The notes under the pieces: model-generated
Seen by the model: the letters and a program-made list of their open reading frames with translations, nothing else
What the model was told of the DNA's origin: nothing
Database searches by the model: none
Shown here: in pieces, positions 50,002 to 60,168 of the stretch
Layout: each line of letters opens with the position of its first letter
How positions within the stretch are numbered: position 1 is the first letter of the stretch
From: JACVRW01 sp035650215
GTDB lineage: Bacteria > Actinomycetota > Thermoleophilia > Solirubrobacterales > Thermoleophilaceae
Direction: 5' to 3'
Assembly: GCA_035650215.1 (NCBI GenBank)
Contig: DASRIC010000054.1
Coordinates: forward strand, 3,692 to 67,691
DNA length: 64,000 nucleotides
Program-made: the position numbers and the translations under genes

Positions 50002-50897
50002 GCGCCGAGGCTCGCACAGCCGTCCAGCCGGTCGCGAGCTCGTGGCGCGGCGTCGTCTCGGACTACTTCGAGATGACCAAGCCGAAGGTGCAGTCGCTCC
50101 TGCTCTTCACCACGATCACGACGATGTACGTGGCGGGCGACCCGTCGCTCGGCCTCGTAGCGCTCACCTGCCTCGGCGGCGCGCTGTCCGCTGGCGGCGC
50201 CGGCGCGATCAACCACGCGCTCGACCGCGACATCGACCGCATGATGAAGCGGACCGCCGACCGCCCGGTGGCGAGCGGCCGCGTGTCGCCGGCCGCCGCG
50301 ATCGTGTTCGGCGTGCTGCTGGGGTGCGCGTCGTTCGCGCTGCTGTCGCTGACCGTGAACCCGCTGGCCGCGGTGCTGTCCATGTCCGGCCTGCTCGGCT
50401 ACGTCCTCGTCTACACGCTGTGGCTCAAGCGCAGGACGCCGCAGAACATCGTGATCGGCGGGGCGGCGGGCGCCGTGCCGCCGCTGGTGGCGTGGGCGGC
50501 CGTCACCGGCGGCCTCGCCGGCACGCCGCTCTACCTGTTCGCAATCGTGTTCTTCTGGACGCCGCCGCACTTCTGGGCGCTCTCGCTCCTGATGAAGGAC
50601 GAGTACGCGAAAGCCGGCGTGCCGATGCTCCCGGTGGTGCGCGGCGAGCACGAGACACGCCGCCAGATCCTGCTCTACACGGTGCTGCTCTACGCCGTGA
50701 GCCAGCTGCCTTTCTGCGCGGGCGCCTTCGGCGCGACCTACCTGGTCTGCTCGGTGGCGCTCGGAGCCGTCTTCATCTACGGCGCCTGGCGTCTGCTGCG
50801 CGCACCGTCGCGGCGCACCGCCCTGCGCCTCTACCTCTTCTCGCTGGCCTACCTCGCCGCGCTGTTCGCGGCGATGGTGGCGGACGCCCGGCTGTAG
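49998..50897 (+). CDS. ctaB: protoheme IX farnesyltransferase (heme O synthase)
   Basis: 299 residues, UbiA superfamily. The first Asp-rich motif is NHALDRDIDRMMKRTADRPV and the second is DEYAKAGVPMLPVVRGEHET. There are about eight membrane helices. It adds a farnesyl group to heme b to make heme O, the substrate of CtaA. The ATG overlaps the ctaA stop (ATGA). It closes the oxidase operon and is followed by the 51-bp hairpin element. Confidence 0.95.
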   Translation: MSAEARTAVQPVASSWRGVVSDYFEMTKPKVQSLLLFTTITTMYVAGDPSLGLVALTCLGGALSAGGAGAINHALDRDIDRMMKRTADRPVASGRVSPAAAIVFGVLLGCASFALLSLTVNPLAAVLSMSGLLGYVLVYTLWLKRRTPQNIVIGGAAGAVPPLVAWAAVTGGLAGTPLYLFAIVFFWTPPHFWALSLLMKDEYAKAGVPMLPVVRGEHETRRQILLYTVLLYAVSQLPFCAGAFGATYLVCSVALGAVFIYGAWRLLRAPSRRTALRLYLFSLAYLAALFAAMVADARL

Positions 50898-50911
50898 CGG
50901 CCAGCCGCACG

Positions 50912-50962
50912 CATCGAACGTCCCGGAGTGTGGCCCATAGCAGCTAGTCCGGGACGTTCATC
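50912..50962. repeat. 51-bp dispersed inverted-repeat element, copy 2 (bidirectional terminator-like)
   Basis: Arms GAACGTCCCGGA (50916-50927) and TCCGGGACGTTC (50948-50959) form a 12-bp stem around a 20-base loop. It lies between the convergent ctaB and GH15 genes, and the GH15 stop codon is inside the right arm. It is the partner of the element at 14656-14706. Confidence 0.8.
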
Positions 50963-52886
50963 GCTCTGAACGCTGGCGGGTGAGCTCGTGGCCGAGCACG
51001 AGGCTGCCCATCTCCACGCCCTGGTCGGCGCTGATCACGTGCATCACGGCGTTGATCAGGGCCAGGTGCGTGAACGCCTGCGGGTAGTTGCCGAGGTGGC
51101 GTCCGGAGCGCGGGTCGATCTCCTCGGCGTAGAGGCCGAGCGGGCTCGCGTACGAGAGCAGCTTCTCGCAAAGGTCGCGGGCGCGCCGGACCTCGCCGAT
51201 CTCGACCAGCGCCGACACGAGCCAGAAGGAGCAGATCGTGAAGGTGCCCTCCGCGCCCGAGAGCCCGTCGTCGGTCTCGCCGGTGCGGTAGCGCAGCACG
51301 AGGCCGTCCTCGGTCAGCTCCTCGGCGATCGCGAGCACCGTGTTCACCATCCGCTCGTCGTCGTTCGGCAGGAAGCGCGTGAGCGGCATCAGGAGCACCG
51401 AGGCGTCGAGGGCGTCCGTGTCGTAGTGCTGGGTGAACACTCCGCGCTCGTCGAGCGCGTTCGCGCAGATGTCGTTCTTGATCTCGTCGGCCGCGGACTG
51501 CCAGCGCGCGCCGTACTCCAGCTCCTCGCGCATCTCGGCAAGCCGCGCACCGCGGTCGGCCGCCACCCAGCACATCAGCTTCGACGAGGTGAAGTGCTTG
51601 GGATCGCCGCGCACCTCCCAGATGCCGCGGTCAGGCTCGCGCCACTTCTCGATCGCCGTCTCGACCTGGCGCTTGAGGATCGGCCAGATCCGCTCCGGCA
51701 GGTGGTCGCGCGACTTCGTGTGCAGATAGACGGAGTCGAGCAGGGCGCCCCAGACGTCGTGCTGCTCCTGGTTGTAGGCCGCGTTCCCGGTCCGCACCGG
51801 GCGGGCCCCCTCGTAGCCCGAGAGGTGCTCGAGCTTCGATTCCGTGAGCTCGGCCTCCCCGTCGATGCCGTACATGATCTGGAGCGTGTCCTGCTCCGCC
51901 TCGGTCACGTCGGCGATGAAATAGAAGAAGTCGTTGGCCTCCCAGTCGAAGCCGAGCGTGTAGAGGCCCCAGAGCATGAACGTCGCGTCCCGGATCCAGG
52001 TGAAGCGGTAGTCCCAGTTGCGCTCCCCGCCGGGCGTCTCCGGCAGCGAGGTGGTGGCCGCCGCCACGAGGGCGCCCGTGGGCGCGTACGAGAGCCCCTT
52101 GAGCGTGAGCGCCGAGCGCTGCAGGTGGGTGCGCCAGGGGTGGTCGGGGAACGCCCCGTGGTCGAGCCAGTGCTGCCAGTGGTGGGCGGTCCAGACCAGG
52201 CGGTCGTAGGCCTCCTCGTAGGTGGTCGGCGCCGGATGGTCGGACCATGAGAGCGCCGTGAACAGCGTGTCGCCCTCCTTCATCAGCGTCCGGCCGGTGG
52301 CCCGCGGGCCCTCGAAGCCCATGTTCATGTCCGTGATGAGCTGCAGCTCGATCCCGCTCTGCTCGCACCGGCAGACCGCCTGGTGGTAGCCCTCGCCCGA
52401 GTACTCCCAGGCGCCGTTGGCGAGCCCGTACTCGAAGCGCGGCTCGCAGTCGAGCGTGACCTGCACCTCGCCGTTCACGCAGCGGATCAGCCGCAACAGC
52501 ACGTGGTCGGCGTCGTAGTCCGTAGGCGCGCGCCGGTGGGTGTGCGAGCGCTCGCGCTCGTGGTGCCAAGGGCCGATCAGGAGCGCGTCGCGCACGATGA
52601 TCCAGCCGCCGCTCGTGCCCCAGCTCGTCTCGAGCACGTTCGTGCCCGGCAGATAGCGCCGTGCGGCGGGCACCTCCACGTCCGCCGGTCCGAGCCGGAA
52701 GACGCCGGCGTCGCGGTCGAGCACCGCGCCGAACACGCTCGGCGAGTCGAAGCGCGGCAGGCACAGCCACTCGATGTTGCCGTTCGGCGCCACGAGCGCG
52801 CACGTCTCGCAGTCGGAGAGGAAGCCGTACTCGGCGATCGGGGGGAACGGGCTCGCCCCCACGCCGTCAGGGACCCACGTGCTCAC
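50958..52886 (-). CDS. glycoside hydrolase family 15 protein, trehalase-type
   Basis: 642 residues. The N-terminal beta domain has PIAEYGFLSDCETCALVAPNGNIEWLCLPRFDSPS; the C-terminal (alpha/alpha)6 barrel has RNWDYRFTWIRDATFML. The acid Glu is in REPDRGIWEVRGDPKHFTSSK and the base Glu in YAEEIDPRSGRHLGNYPQAFTH. The order matches the mycobacterial trehalases of this family, with glucoamylase the other possibility. It overlaps the 6-phosphogluconolactonase gene (GTGA), so released glucose could feed the pentose phosphate path. Confidence 0.9.
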   Translation of the reverse strand: MSTWVPDGVGASPFPPIAEYGFLSDCETCALVAPNGNIEWLCLPRFDSPSVFGAVLDRDAGVFRLGPADVEVPAARRYLPGTNVLETSWGTSGGWIIVRDALLIGPWHHERERSHTHRRAPTDYDADHVLLRLIRCVNGEVQVTLDCEPRFEYGLANGAWEYSGEGYHQAVCRCEQSGIELQLITDMNMGFEGPRATGRTLMKEGDTLFTALSWSDHPAPTTYEEAYDRLVWTAHHWQHWLDHGAFPDHPWRTHLQRSALTLKGLSYAPTGALVAAATTSLPETPGGERNWDYRFTWIRDATFMLWGLYTLGFDWEANDFFYFIADVTEAEQDTLQIMYGIDGEAELTESKLEHLSGYEGARPVRTGNAAYNQEQHDVWGALLDSVYLHTKSRDHLPERIWPILKRQVETAIEKWREPDRGIWEVRGDPKHFTSSKLMCWVAADRGARLAEMREELEYGARWQSAADEIKNDICANALDERGVFTQHYDTDALDASVLLMPLTRFLPNDDERMVNTVLAIAEELTEDGLVLRYRTGETDDGLSGAEGTFTICSFWLVSALVEIGEVRRARDLCEKLLSYASPLGLYAEEIDPRSGRHLGNYPQAFTHLALINAVMHVISADQGVEMGSLVLGHELTRQRSER

Positions 52887-53545
52887 AGCTGGGACGCCGC
52901 CGGCGGGTCGAGCAGGACCGTGACCGCCCCCTCCACGAGCGATCCGGGATAGCGCGGATCGGGCAGCCCCGAGAAGGCGCGGGAGGCGGCCAGGGCCTTC
53001 TCCTCGCCCGTGACCAGGAACACGACCTGCCGTGTGCGGTTGACCACGGGCAGCGTGAGCGTGATGCGGGACACGAGCGGCGCCATCCCGGGGGTCTCCA
53101 CCCCCACCACCGGGCGCTCGCGCTCGCCCAGCGCCTCGTCGTTCGGAAACAGCGAGCAGATGTGGGAGTCGGGGCCGAGCCCGACCAGCATCAGGTCGAA
53201 GGTCGCGTCGGGTGGGCCGGACTCGGCCAGCTCGCGTTCGTAGGCGGCCGCGCCCTCGCTCGGCCCGAGCTCCCCCAGCATCCGGTGGGCGTTCGCCCCT
53301 CTCACCTTGGACAGGAGGGCCCTGTCGACCATGCCGAAGTTCGAGTGCTCGTGGTCGGGCGCCACGCAGCGCTCGTCCGTGAACCAGATCTCGACCCCGG
53401 ACCAGTCGTCCCGCTCCCCGGCGGCCTGCTCGTAGGCGCGTCGCGGCGTGGAGCCGCCGGTGAGCACGACATGACCCGACGCCTCGTCCAGCAGCGCGGC
53501 CAAACGCCCGGCTGGATCGTCGCTGACCTGGAAGTCGGGCTGCAC
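52883..53545 (-). CDS. pgl: 6-phosphogluconolactonase
   Basis: 220 residues. VVLTGGSTPRRAYEQ, VEIWFTDERCVAPDHEHSNFGM and FDLMLVGLGPDSHICSLFPN are the family motifs, with the catalytic His in the last. It hydrolyses 6-phosphogluconolactone in the pentose phosphate pathway. The GTG at 53545 (MQPDFQVSDDP) is chosen because the longer frame to 53671 covers the start of the divergent amidohydrolase. It is separate from zwf and tal here but overlaps the GH15 gene. Confidence 0.92.
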   Translation of the reverse strand: MQPDFQVSDDPAGRLAALLDEASGHVVLTGGSTPRRAYEQAAGERDDWSGVEIWFTDERCVAPDHEHSNFGMVDRALLSKVRGANAHRMLGELGPSEGAAAYERELAESGPPDATFDLMLVGLGPDSHICSLFPNDEALGERERPVVGVETPGMAPLVSRITLTLPVVNRTRQVVFLVTGEEKALAASRAFSGLPDPRYPGSLVEGAVTVLLDPPAASQL

Positions 53546-53642
53546 CGGCGGCGATGCTACCCCGCGCGGGCCTGGGCGACTAGGTACGAGCGAGGGCGAG
53601 TTCCGTCGAGGACGCCGCGCTTCGACGGGCCAGAATGGGCCA

Positions 53643-54635
53643 ATGCGGAAGATCGACGCCTTCGCCCACATCCTGCCGGCCGGCTACCTGGAGCACCTGG
53701 AGCGCCACCTCGCCTCGACCATGAGGCCGGCGCAGCTGCGCTACTACCAGGAGGGCGTCTTTCGCTTCGACCCGGTGATCAGCGACCTCGACTCTCGCTT
53801 CCGAGTGATGGACCGGCACGGCGATTACGCGCAGATTCTCGTGCTGGCGGTCCCCCCACCGGAGGAGCTGGAGCCCTCCCGGGCAGCCTCCGAGCTGGCG
53901 CGGCGGGCCAACGAGGCGATGGCCGAGCTGGTGCGGCGCTTCCCCGAGCGCTTCGCGGGCTTCGCTGCCGCCCTGCCGCTGGGTGACGTCGAGGCGTCGC
54001 TGTCGGAGATCGACCACGCGGTCGGGGAGCTGGGCGCGCTCGGCGTCCAGATGTTCACCAACGTTCGCGGCGCACCGCTTGACCACCCCAGCTTCGACCC
54101 GATCTTCGCGCGGATCGAGGAGCTCGACCGGATGGTCTGGCTGCATCCGACGCGCAGCGCCGCGTGGGCCGACTACGCGACCGAGATGGAGTCCGACTTC
54201 GGGATCTGGTGGTCGCTCGGCTGGCCGTACGAGACGGCCGCTGCGCTCTCGCGGCTCGTCTACTCCGGTCAGATGGACCGGCACCCGCGACTCCGGGTGA
54301 TCGCCCACCACGGCGGCGGCATGGTGCCGCACTTCTCGGCGCGGCTCGCGATGGGGCCCGGATACCGGCAGACGAAGGACAGCCTCCCGCTGCCGCCCTT
54401 GGAGTACTTCCGCCGCTTCTACGCGGACACCGCACTCTTCGGAGCTCCGCACGCCGTGCGCTGCGTCATCGAGTTCTTCGGCCCGGAGCACGTGCTGTTC
54501 GGCACCGACACGCCGCTGGGACCCCCCGAAACCATCGACGCCACCATCGCGGACCTCGACGCCGCCGGGCTCTCAGAGGCGGAGCTGGCCGCCGTCTACT
54601 CAGGGAACGCGCAGCGCCTGCTCGGCGTGCGCTAG
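53643..54635 (+). CDS. amidohydrolase family 2 (ACMSD-like) protein
   Basis: 330 residues. The N-terminus MRKIDAFAHILPAGYLEHL matches ACMSD-type decarboxylases, but the first His of HxH is Phe (DAFAHILP). Other sites are present: MVWLHPTRS, RVIAHHGGGMVPHFSARL and VLFGTDTPLGP. Possible reactions are decarboxylation or ring hydrolysis of an aromatic acid. It is divergent from the pgl gene and shows no clear ribosome site, though CAGAAT lies six bases before the ATG. Confidence 0.87.
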   Translation: MRKIDAFAHILPAGYLEHLERHLASTMRPAQLRYYQEGVFRFDPVISDLDSRFRVMDRHGDYAQILVLAVPPPEELEPSRAASELARRANEAMAELVRRFPERFAGFAAALPLGDVEASLSEIDHAVGELGALGVQMFTNVRGAPLDHPSFDPIFARIEELDRMVWLHPTRSAAWADYATEMESDFGIWWSLGWPYETAAALSRLVYSGQMDRHPRLRVIAHHGGGMVPHFSARLAMGPGYRQTKDSLPLPPLEYFRRFYADTALFGAPHAVRCVIEFFGPEHVLFGTDTPLGPPETIDATIADLDAAGLSEAELAAVYSGNAQRLLGVR

Positions 54636-54729
54636 CCCGGCCGGCCCACCTAGGTCGACGTCACTACTTGACGCGAATCACACGACCGATCGGCGGTGAG
54701 CGCGCGATCGCGCCGCCCGAGCTCGAGCG

Positions 54730-55899
54730 CTAGACGCCGCCGGCGAAGAGGGCGTACACGGCGGCGCAGCGGCGCATCGCCCCCTCGTCGATGTACTCCT
54801 CGGGCCCGTGCGACACGTCGAGCCGGCCGCCACCGTAGGCGAACGCCGGGATCCCGAGTTGGGAGTACCAGCGTGTGTCGAGCACGCCCGGGCACATCTC
54901 GAACGACGGCTCGCTCCCCTCGACCGCGCTCACGCAGTGCGCCAGTGCAAGGGCGGCCGGGTGGCTCGCCTCCGTGCTGCCGGAGGGCTGCGCCTGCAGC
55001 ACCTCGATCTCGACCTGCGCGCCGATGGCCTCGGCGCTCGCGCTGACCATGCCGGTCAGGCGCGCCAGCTCCATGTCGAGCTCCTCCTCGGGGTTGAAGC
55101 GCCGGTCGATCGAGAACCACGCCGAACCCGGCACGGCGTTGAACCCGGCGCCGGCGCCCGCCTGACCGCCCACCACGAGCATCGAATCGCGGGCGAGCAG
55201 CTCATGCGAGAGCACGGTGAGCGGCTCCGCGATGCGGATCATGTGCTCGAACGCGTTCACCCCCTGGTCCACGTAGCCCACGTGCGCCTCACGCCCGGTG
55301 GTGGTCACGCGCAGCGTGATCGCGCCCCGGCAGGCGTGCCAGATCACGCCGCCGGTGGGCTCGGCCGTGACCATCGCGAGGGCGCGCGGGTCGATCAGCT
55401 CCTCCTCGCGCAGGTGGCCGGAGCCTGCCGCGCTGCCGGTCTCCTCGTCGCACACGAAATGTAAGACGATCCTGCGCCCGTCGAGCAGGCCAAGGTCCCG
55501 GGCCGCAAGGGCCCCGTAGATCATGCTCACAAGGCCGCCCTTCATGTCGGCGCTTCCGCGTCCGACGATCCTGCCGTCGCGCCGCTCGGGGCGAAACTGC
55601 GCGGGGCTCTGCGCCGGGACCACGTCGAAATGGCCGTGGAAGTAGACGGTCTCCGGACCGTCGCCCGCCACGCCGCGAACCACGCATGGCTCCTCCAGCT
55701 CCCTGCTGGGAGCCAGCTCGATCAACTCCGGCGCTAGGTCGAGCCGCTCCATCGCCGCCTTGAGCGCCCGCCCGCAGCGGCCGAGGCCGCGCCCGGGCGG
55801 GTTCTCCGTGTCGATGGCCACGAGCTCCTCGAGCAGCGCGGCCATCTCCTCGGCGCGCGGCTCGAGCCAGGCCAGGACCTCGGCAGCAGCGCGATCCAT
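54730..55899 (-). CDS. M20 family metallopeptidase (ArgE/DapE-like)
   Basis: 389 residues from the ATG at 55899. Metal and catalytic residues are in YFHGHFDVVPA (His, Asp), GRGSADMKGG (Asp), CDEETGS (Glu pair), TAEPTG and RLDVSHGPEEYID (His). The dimerisation lid runs from about 180 to 290. It hydrolyses an acyl or succinyl amino acid, or a dipeptide. The start lies 14 bases after the aldo/keto reductase stop, so the two are one operon. Confidence 0.9.
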   Translation of the reverse strand: MDRAAAEVLAWLEPRAEEMAALLEELVAIDTENPPGRGLGRCGRALKAAMERLDLAPELIELAPSRELEEPCVVRGVAGDGPETVYFHGHFDVVPAQSPAQFRPERRDGRIVGRGSADMKGGLVSMIYGALAARDLGLLDGRRIVLHFVCDEETGSAAGSGHLREEELIDPRALAMVTAEPTGGVIWHACRGAITLRVTTTGREAHVGYVDQGVNAFEHMIRIAEPLTVLSHELLARDSMLVVGGQAGAGAGFNAVPGSAWFSIDRRFNPEEELDMELARLTGMVSASAEAIGAQVEIEVLQAQPSGSTEASHPAALALAHCVSAVEGSEPSFEMCPGVLDTRWYSQLGIPAFAYGGGRLDVSHGPEEYIDEGAMRRCAAVYALFAGGV

Positions 55900-55913
55900 G
55901 GGCCAGTTGACTA

Positions 55914-56903
<990 letters not shown>

Positions 56904-56962
56904 TACTGCGGTCGTTCCCGGAGCAGGGACGACCACTCACGCCCTATGTCGCGGGCTCGAGG

Positions 56963-58090
56963 TCAGGGACCTCTGAAGATCTCCCTGGCCGTCCAGGCCG
57001 TGCCGGGGAAGTCCGAGAACACCCCGTCGATCCCGAGCCGGTAGAAGCGCAGGTACTCCTCGATCGGACCGCCCACGTACGCCACCGGGAGGGCGTCGTC
57101 GCGGAAGGTCCAGGTGTGGATGAGCAGCCCGTGGGCGTGCGCTCGGTCGATCAGGTCGGTGACCTTCTTGATGTTGCCGGCCGGATCGGTCCCGACGATG
57201 TAGACCTTCCAGGGCCCGATGCCGTCCGCGTAGGTCTTGATCTCGGCCAGGCCCGCGTCGGTGGCGAAGTAGCTGAAGAGATCGGTGCGGCCCGCCACGG
57301 TCCAGTCGTAGGGCCGGTCGAACGGCGGCGCGTAGGTCGGATCGCCGTTCGCGTCCGTGTCGTTGGCGTCCACGAGCTGCACCAGCCGGACCGGCGTCAT
57401 CGTGTTCAGCTGCTTCAGGTTCGCCTGCTCGAAGGACTGGATGAACACCGGCGCGTTCCTGCGGCTCAGGCCGTTTCGCTCGAGCACCGTAACCAGCCGC
57501 CCCTCGAGGGGGAGCCCGAGCCGCTCATGGAAGGTCGGGTGCTTGGTCTCGGGGTAGATGCCGACCTTCAGCCCGCCGCGGCTCGCCTTCCCGGAGCGTC
57601 GCTTCGCTCCGCGCCCGCGCACACCGCGCCTCGCGAGATCGATCACCTCCTGCAGCGTCGGAACCTTGAACTGGCCGTCGAACTCGGTCGGGCGCCCCGC
57701 GCGCGTCTGCTTCGCGCCGAGCGTCTTGATCTCCGCGAGCGTGAAGTCCGAGGCAAACCAGCCCTCGGTGGGCACCCCGTCAACCATCTTGGTGGTCTTG
57801 CGGTCGGCGAACTCGGGATGGTCCTTGACGTCCGTGCTGAGTGTGATGTCCGGCTCGTGGCGCGCGATCAGGACGCCGTCCTTGGTCGCCACCAGGTCCG
57901 GCTCGATGTAATCCGCGCCCAGCTTGATCGCCAGCCGGTACGACTCGAGCGTGTGCTCGGGCAAGTAGCCGCTCGCGCCCCGGTGGCCGATCACGAGCGG
58001 ACTCGACTCCTTGGCGTCGGCGGCGGGCGCGGCCAGTCCCATCAGGGCGACGGCGGCGAGGAGCGTGCGGATGAGGGCGCGGGTCGTCAT
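56963..58090 (-). CDS. glpQ: secreted glycerophosphodiester phosphodiesterase
   Basis: 375 residues. A signal peptide (MTTRALIRTLLAAVALMGLA, cleaved near ADAKE) is followed by the GDPD motif VIGHRGASGYLPEHTLESYR and EPDLVATKDGVLIARHEPDI. It hydrolyses glycerophosphodiesters to glycerol 3-phosphate and an alcohol outside the membrane. A basic insert RRGVRGRGAKRRSGKASRGG (about 155-175) is not typical of the family. No transporter genes for glycerol phosphate are adjacent. Confidence 0.92.
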   Translation of the reverse strand: MTTRALIRTLLAAVALMGLAAPAADAKESSPLVIGHRGASGYLPEHTLESYRLAIKLGADYIEPDLVATKDGVLIARHEPDITLSTDVKDHPEFADRKTTKMVDGVPTEGWFASDFTLAEIKTLGAKQTRAGRPTEFDGQFKVPTLQEVIDLARRGVRGRGAKRRSGKASRGGLKVGIYPETKHPTFHERLGLPLEGRLVTVLERNGLSRRNAPVFIQSFEQANLKQLNTMTPVRLVQLVDANDTDANGDPTYAPPFDRPYDWTVAGRTDLFSYFATDAGLAEIKTYADGIGPWKVYIVGTDPAGNIKKVTDLIDRAHAHGLLIHTWTFRDDALPVAYVGGPIEEYLRFYRLGIDGVFSDFPGTAWTAREIFRGP

Positions 58091-58099
58091 CGGCCGAAC

Positions 58100-58816
58100 C
58101 TACCGGAGCGGCGTGCCGCGAGACTCGCCGATCAGCTCGCGCAGCGAGCTCTTCTGTCGCCCATCGCCCATGAAGTTCTCCGGAGCGAGCCATCGCTCGA
58201 AGCCGCCGCGGATCGCAGGCCACTCCTCACCGGTCATGCCGTACCACGCGGTGTCCCGGTTCTGCCCCTTGACAACCATGTGCTGGCGGATCACGCCCTC
58301 GAAGGTGAATCCGAAGCGCTCGGCGGCCCGTCTCGAAGCGGCGTTGAGCGCGTTGCACCTCCACTCGAGCCGGCGGTAACCGAGCTCGTCGAACGCCCGG
58401 CGGGCAAGCAGGTAGATGGCCTCGGTCGCGGCGGTCGTGCGCCGCAGAGGCACCCCGAACCAGATGTGCCCGATCTCGATGACCCCGTGCTCGGCCGAGA
58501 TGTTCAGGTACGACGCAAGTCCGGTCGGTTCGCCGTCCGGCAGCTTCACCAGAGCGAAGAACAGGGGCTCGTCCGAGGCCTCAGCCCATTCGAGCAGCTC
58601 TCGCATGTGCGCGGGATCCTCGTAGGGGCCGTAGGGCAGGTAGGTCCAGATCGCCGGATCGCCCGCCGGCGGGTGTGAGACCGCGTAGAGCGCCTCGGCG
58701 TCCGCCCCGGCGTCCACGGGGCGCAGCTCCACGGTCGCGCCTCGCAGCGGCGTGCGCGACGGTCTCCGCGCCGGCGTCCAGTCGACCGCCGCCCCGAGTG
58801 GAAGCTCGTCAGCCAC
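58100..58816 (-). CDS. GNAT N-acetyltransferase, RimJ/RimL-like
   Basis: 238 residues from the GTG at 58816. RGATVELRPVDAGADAEALY starts the fold, GVIEIGHIWFGVPLRRTTAATEAIYLL is the acetyl-CoA region, and RRLEWRCNALNAASRRAAERFGF is motif B, typical of the RimJ/RimL subfamily. It may acetylate a protein N-terminus or a small amine. It lies 16 bases after the cupin stop and ten before the glpQ start, so cupin, GNAT and glpQ probably form one unit. Confidence 0.88.
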   Translation of the reverse strand: MADELPLGAAVDWTPARRPSRTPLRGATVELRPVDAGADAEALYAVSHPPAGDPAIWTYLPYGPYEDPAHMRELLEWAEASDEPLFFALVKLPDGEPTGLASYLNISAEHGVIEIGHIWFGVPLRRTTAATEAIYLLARRAFDELGYRRLEWRCNALNAASRRAAERFGFTFEGVIRQHMVVKGQNRDTAWYGMTGEEWPAIRGGFERWLAPENFMGDGRQKSSLRELIGESRGTPLR

Positions 58817-58832
58817 CGTCGCCCGCTCTCGT

Positions 58833-59171
58833 CTACACGGGCTGCGTGATGTGCTCGGCGTCGCCGGGCGAGTAGATGAGCAGCCCGCGCAGAGGCTTGG
58901 TGATGTACGCCGTGTGCTCGACGCCGCGCGGCACGAAGACGAGCGAGCCCGGGCCGGCGACCACCTCCCGGTCGGGGAACACGAAGTGGAGCTCCCCCTC
59001 GCCGACATAGAACGCCTCGTCGGTGTGCGGGTGAATGTGCATTGGCGGGCCATCGCCGGAGGCAGCCTGGCCCACCAGCACCCTGTAGGCGCCGCCGGTC
59101 AGGTCGTTGCCGACCAGATCGGGCTCGCCGTCGTGGCTGAACACGAACGTCGCTCCGCTGATGGTTTCCAT
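58833..59171 (-). CDS. cupin-domain protein
   Basis: 112 residues, a single small cupin barrel. Motif 1 is HIHPHTDEAFYVGEGELHF (three His and Glu as metal ligands) and motif 2 is GSLVFVPRGVEHTAYI. It may be a small metal-bound dioxygenase, isomerase or sensor; no substrate is evident. It is divergent from the methyltransferase gene. Confidence 0.88.
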   Translation of the reverse strand: METISGATFVFSHDGEPDLVGNDLTGGAYRVLVGQAASGDGPPMHIHPHTDEAFYVGEGELHFVFPDREVVAGPGSLVFVPRGVEHTAYITKPLRGLLIYSPGDAEHITQPV

Positions 59172-59255
59172 CGACCGACCCTAACCGCCCGAGCCCGGTG
59201 GACAGCGCCCCGGCCGGGCGGTACGTTCGGGCCGGAACCCACGAGGAGGTCTTCG

Positions 59256-60086
59256 ATGTCAGCAGTGCCGGACGCCGAGCTCAAGGCACGTCATGCCGCT
59301 ATGTGGGCCTCTGGCGACTACCCGTCGATGGTCGAAACCTTCCTGCTGCCGCTCGGACCGCGGCTCGTCGAAGCCTGCGGGATCGAGTCCGGGATGACGG
59401 TGCTGGACGTGGCGGCCGGCAGCGGCAACGCGTCGATCCCGGCGGCCGAGCGCGGCGCCGAGGTGACCGCGAGCGACCTCACGCCCGAGCTGCTCGACGC
59501 CGGCCGCGCCGTGGCCGAGGCGAAGGGGCTCGAGCTCGACTGGGTCACGGCGGACGCCGAGAACCTGCCCTTCGAGGACGGGCGCTTCGATGTCGTGATG
59601 TCGTGCATCGGGGCGATGTTCGCGCCGCACCACCAGCCCGTCGCCGACGAGCTCGTCCGCGTGTGTCGCCCAGGCGGCACCGTCGGGATGCTGAACTGGA
59701 CCCCCGAGGGGATGATCGGAGCGCTGTTCAGGACGATGGGACCGTTCGCCCCGCCGCCTCCGCCCGGCGCGCAGCCGCCACCGCTGTGGGGCGGTGAGGA
59801 CCATGTGCGCGAGCTGTTCGGCGATCGCGTGGAGTGGCGTTCGCTCGAGCGCGAGCACCTCGAGATCACAGCCTTCCCGCACCCGCACGACTACGGCGAG
59901 CACTTCAAGTCCTACTACGGGCCGACGATCGTCGCCCGCGGCAACGCCGCCAAGTCAGGGCGGGACGGGGAGTTCGACGAGGCGCTCGATCGCTTCTGCG
60001 ACGAGTGGAATCGCGGCAGCGCCGAGGAGGCGTACTTCGAGCAGGAGTTCCTCGTGGCCGTGGGCGCGCGCGGCGCGGACGCGTAG
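59256..60086 (+). CDS. class I SAM-dependent methyltransferase
   Basis: 276 residues from the ATG at 59256, fixed by AGGAGG seven bases upstream. Motif I is MTVLDVAAGSGNASIPAAE, motif II TASDLTPELL, and DAENLPFEDGRFDVVMSCIG and RVCRPGGTVGMLNWTPEGM follow, as in UbiE-type enzymes. A Pro-rich loop (FAPPPPPGAQPPPLWGG, about 170-186) is unusual. It could methylate a quinone-like or small molecule. It lies just upstream of the ECF41 unit but outside its promoter. Confidence 0.88.
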   Translation: MSAVPDAELKARHAAMWASGDYPSMVETFLLPLGPRLVEACGIESGMTVLDVAAGSGNASIPAAERGAEVTASDLTPELLDAGRAVAEAKGLELDWVTADAENLPFEDGRFDVVMSCIGAMFAPHHQPVADELVRVCRPGGTVGMLNWTPEGMIGALFRTMGPFAPPPPPGAQPPPLWGGEDHVRELFGDRVEWRSLEREHLEITAFPHPHDYGEHFKSYYGPTIVARGNAAKSGRDGEFDEALDRFCDEWNRGSAEEAYFEQEFLVAVGARGADA

Positions 60087-60112
60087 CGCCCAGCAGCTTC
60101 ACAGGGAGCCGC

Positions 60113-60139
60113 TGTCACAGGCGCTGCCGCCATCTCGTC
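60113..60139 (+). promoter_or_regulatory. ECF41-type promoter
   Basis: TGTCACA (60113-60119), 16 bases, CGTC (60136-60139). This matches the published ECF41 consensus TGTCACA-N15/16-CGTC. The target epimerase ATG is 29 bases downstream, with AAAGGGG as ribosome site. The CGTC lies in an inverted repeat TCGTCTC-N9-GAGACGA (60135-60157). Confidence 0.8.
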
Positions 60140-60168
60140 TCAGTGGTAAAGAGACGAAAGGGGCAGTC

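Noticed and set aside
53546..53671. Longer N-terminus of 6-phosphogluconolactonase
   Set aside because: It would overlap the divergent amidohydrolase start and carries no family motif.
54691..54717. GCGCGATCGCGC palindrome after the amidohydrolase gene as a terminator
   Set aside because: Such CG-rich palindromes occur by chance at this base composition and the stem is not clearly separated from a loop.
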